From a virus, in the IMG/VR virus record IMGVR_UViG_3300031629_000097, positions 1 to 21,896 of that record: 21,896 bases of DNA; one strand, written 5' to 3'. Below, one piece after another: positions 20,040 through 21,896 of the stretch. Position 1 is the first letter of the stretch. Each line of letters begins with the position of its first letter. The translations under genes and the position numbers were made by a program. Below the pieces are notes generated by a model. That model saw nothing but the letters and a program-made list of their open reading frames with translations. It did no database searches and had not been told where the DNA came from.

Positions 20040-20906
20040 ATGAATGTATTAAGTTTGTTTGATGGAATGTCTTGTGGTCAGATAGCACTAGAACGAGTTG
20101 GAATTAAAGTAGATAGTTACTTTGCTAGTGAGATTGACAAGTATGCAATGCAAATAACTAAAAAGAACTATCCTAACACTAAACATATAGGTAGTGTTAT
20201 AGATATTAAGGGAATTGATTTACCTAAAATAGATTTACTTATAGGTGGTAGTCCTTGCCAAGATTTAAGTAAGGCTAAAACTAATGGGAATGGGTTAGAT
20301 GGAGATAGTAGTGGTTTGTTTTGGGAATATGTTAGATTACTGAAAGAATGTAAGCCAACTTTCTTTCTACTTGAAAATGTAGTTATGAAAAAAGAATGGG
20401 CAGACATTATAAGTAATGAACTTGGAGTTGAGCCAATAGAGATAAATTCAAATTTAGTTTCTGCACAAAACAGAAGGAGGATGTATTGGACAAATATAAA
20501 AAACATACAACAACCAAAAGATAAAGGAATTTTATTAGGGGATATAATTTATGATGACACTTATAAAGTGTTTACTGATGAAAGAATTACTAGCACAAAA
20601 AAAATAACTAAAAATTATATAAAATGGGATATTAGTGGTAAAAAATATTGGAGTCAGCAGGATAGGGCGTATTACAAGGAAAAGAAAATGTGTACGCTAC
20701 CTAAAGCTAATCCATCTAGTAAATTAAATATTCTATTAGATTATGATAATGATATTTATAGAAAGATACATCCTATTGAGGCTGAGAGATGTCAGAATGT
20801 ACCTGATGATTACACTAAAGGTGTTAGTATAAATAAAAGACTTGAAATGATAGGGAATGGATGGACTGTAGATGTTATAGCGCATATATTTAAAAACATA
20901 AAATGA
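20040..20906 (+). CDS. C5 cytosine-specific DNA methyltransferase
   Basis: This 288-residue enzyme transfers a methyl group from S-adenosylmethionine to carbon 5 of cytosine. Motif I is LSLFDGMSCGQIAL (4-17), motif IV is GGSPCQDLS with the catalytic Cys72, motif VI is LLENV (109-113), motif VIII is QNRRRMYW (142-149), and motif X is GNGWTVDVIAHIF at the end. All key residues are present and the length is short but complete, like small DNMT3-type phage enzymes. No restriction enzyme is seen, so it is probably an orphan methylase for self-protection or packaging control. It ends with ATGA overlapping terL. Confidence 0.9.
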   Translation: MNVLSLFDGMSCGQIALERVGIKVDSYFASEIDKYAMQITKKNYPNTKHIGSVIDIKGIDLPKIDLLIGGSPCQDLSKAKTNGNGLDGDSSGLFWEYVRLLKECKPTFFLLENVVMKKEWADIISNELGVEPIEINSNLVSAQNRRRMYWTNIKNIQQPKDKGILLGDIIYDDTYKVFTDERITSTKKITKNYIKWDISGKKYWSQQDRAYYKEKKMCTLPKANPSSKLNILLDYDNDIYRKIHPIEAERCQNVPDDYTKGVSINKRLEMIGNGWTVDVIAHIFKNIK

Positions 20907-21896
20907 GTAAAAAAGCATTACTGAAGTTTGCACTAGAAAAGAAGCTATGTGAGATGAGTTTCTATGAGTTCTTTAAAGCAGCTTGGATAGTTGTAGAACC
21001 TGCTGTACCACTCTCTACTAATTGGCATCATAAGTATATATGCGACTTACTTCAGGAAGAATGTGAGAGAGTTATAGCTCAGCAACCTAAAACTAAAGAT
21101 ATTATCATTAATGTACCCTTCCGTAGTACAAAGTCTTTGATAGTAACTGTTATGTTTCCAGTTTGGTGTTGGATAAGGTCGCCTAAACTAAGATTCATTA
21201 CATCATCATACTCTGCAACTCTATCTATTGAACTTGCAACTAAGAGTAGAGATATTATATTTAGTGATTGGTTTAAGAGAAGATGGGGAGATGTATTCCA
21301 TATTAAGAAAGACCAAAACTTAAAAGAGAGATACGAGAACAATTTTGTAGGTATGCGTAGAGCAACATCAGTAGGTGGTACTGTTACTGGACAAGGAGCA
21401 GACTTTCTTATTGTAGATGACCCTCTTTCACCACAAATGGCTAATTCAGCAACAGAAAGAGAGAACGCTAACGAATGGTATAGGACTACATTCTATTCTA
21501 GGCTTAATCAACCTGATATTGGAGTTAGGATTATAATTATGCAAAGAGTACACGAAGATGACTTGACAGGATTTCTTTTAGGTAAAGAAACAAGATTAAA
21601 GTATAAACATATCTGTATTCCTGCTAAAAGTGGAGATGGTAACATCAAACCTCCCTATTTAGAGAAGTTTTACGAGAAAGGTACTCAGTTATTTTGGAAA
21701 GATAGGTTTAGTCAAAAGATACTAGATGATTATAGGAGTGCATTAGGTAGTTATGGCTATGCAGGGCAACTACAACAAACACCTACTCCCTTAGATAGTG
21801 GTATGATACATAAGGATTGGTTTAAGATAGATAGGTTTAAAGTTGAAGGTATAGTTAATTTCGTTATTGACCCTGCATATACTGCTGACCAAAAGA
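20903..21896 (+). CDS. terL: Terminase large subunit (partial, cut by window end)
   Basis: The first 331 residues of the packaging motor are visible. The Walker A-type motif is VPFRSTKS (71-78), an altered form of the usual R/G-rich P-loop. Walker B is FLIVDDPLS with Asp171-Asp172, the coupling motif region is IIMQRVHEDDLTG (210-222), and the nuclease domain begins at FVIDPAYTADQK with candidate catalytic Asp323. The rest of the nuclease lies beyond the window. The start ATG overlaps the methyltransferase stop codon (ATGA). The terminase assignment is strong. Confidence 0.9.
   Translation, partial: MSKKALLKFALEKKLCEMSFYEFFKAAWIVVEPAVPLSTNWHHKYICDLLQEECERVIAQQPKTKDIIINVPFRSTKSLIVTVMFPVWCWIRSPKLRFITSSYSATLSIELATKSRDIIFSDWFKRRWGDVFHIKKDQNLKERYENNFVGMRRATSVGGTVTGQGADFLIVDDPLSPQMANSATERENANEWYRTTFYSRLNQPDIGVRIIIMQRVHEDDLTGFLLGKETRLKYKHICIPAKSGDGNIKPPYLEKFYEKGTQLFWKDRFSQKILDDYRSALGSYGYAGQLQQTPTPLDSGMIHKDWFKIDRFKVEGIVNFVIDPAYTADQK

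Noticed and set aside
1-21896. Direct terminal repeat showing a complete circular genome
   Set aside because: The first and last bases visible do not match each other by eye, and terL is cut with its nuclease missing, so completeness cannot be claimed.

Overview
The window looks like part of a tailed double-stranded DNA phage (Caudoviricetes) that infects a member of the Bacteroidota, most likely a flavobacterium. The DNA is strongly AT-rich. Genes are packed with TAATG or ATGA junctions. Start codons follow A-rich leaders instead of Shine-Dalgarno sites, and the promoters carry the Bacteroidota -7 element TAnnTTTG, mostly as TATCTTTG or TATGTTTG. No integrase, tRNA gene or CRISPR array was seen.

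Layout. Positions 1-7552 are the late region: the 3' end of an unknown gene, a portal protein, a probable head-tail adaptor, several small beta-rich virion proteins, a long fibre with a lectin-like C-terminus, a GIY-YIG homing endonuclease placed between virion genes, an M15-type peptidase (endolysin candidate) and small membrane proteins (holin candidates). Positions 7553-7706 hold two promoter elements and a terminator-like hairpin. Positions 7707-10871 are a first nucleic-acid operon: HTH-DEDD exonuclease, a probable annealing protein, small regulators, a DnaA domain IV-like protein and an SSB. It closes with a clear intrinsic terminator. Positions 10972-12215 encode a replisome organiser and a DnaC-like helicase loader. 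Positions 12241-14920 hold small genes, a candidate replication origin (12655-12880), a DUF3310 protein, an HTH protein and a VRR-NUC nuclease.

Positions 14921-15396 are non-coding and very AT-rich, with a terminator-like palindrome, a 25-bp near-perfect palindrome and an A/C-only tract. Positions 15424-18084 are an accessory module of small genes (zinc-ribbon protein, GP88 family, SH3-fold DUF2693-like protein, coiled-coil protein, membrane microproteins). Positions 18085-18969 are non-coding, with CA microsatellites and hairpins. Two small genes then run on the minus strand (18970-19433), divergent from the packaging block: small terminase, C5 cytosine methyltransferase and large terminase, the last cut by the window end.

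The most notable features are a stereotyped promoter-leader cassette, in which five of six copies place the start codon exactly 27 nt after the -7 element, a shared 12-bp motif at three of these promoters, and the structured, iteron-bearing origin candidate after the helicase loader. No major capsid, scaffold/protease, tail tube or tape-measure gene is recognisable. These genes either lie outside the window between terL and the portal gene or are too diverged to recognise by eye.
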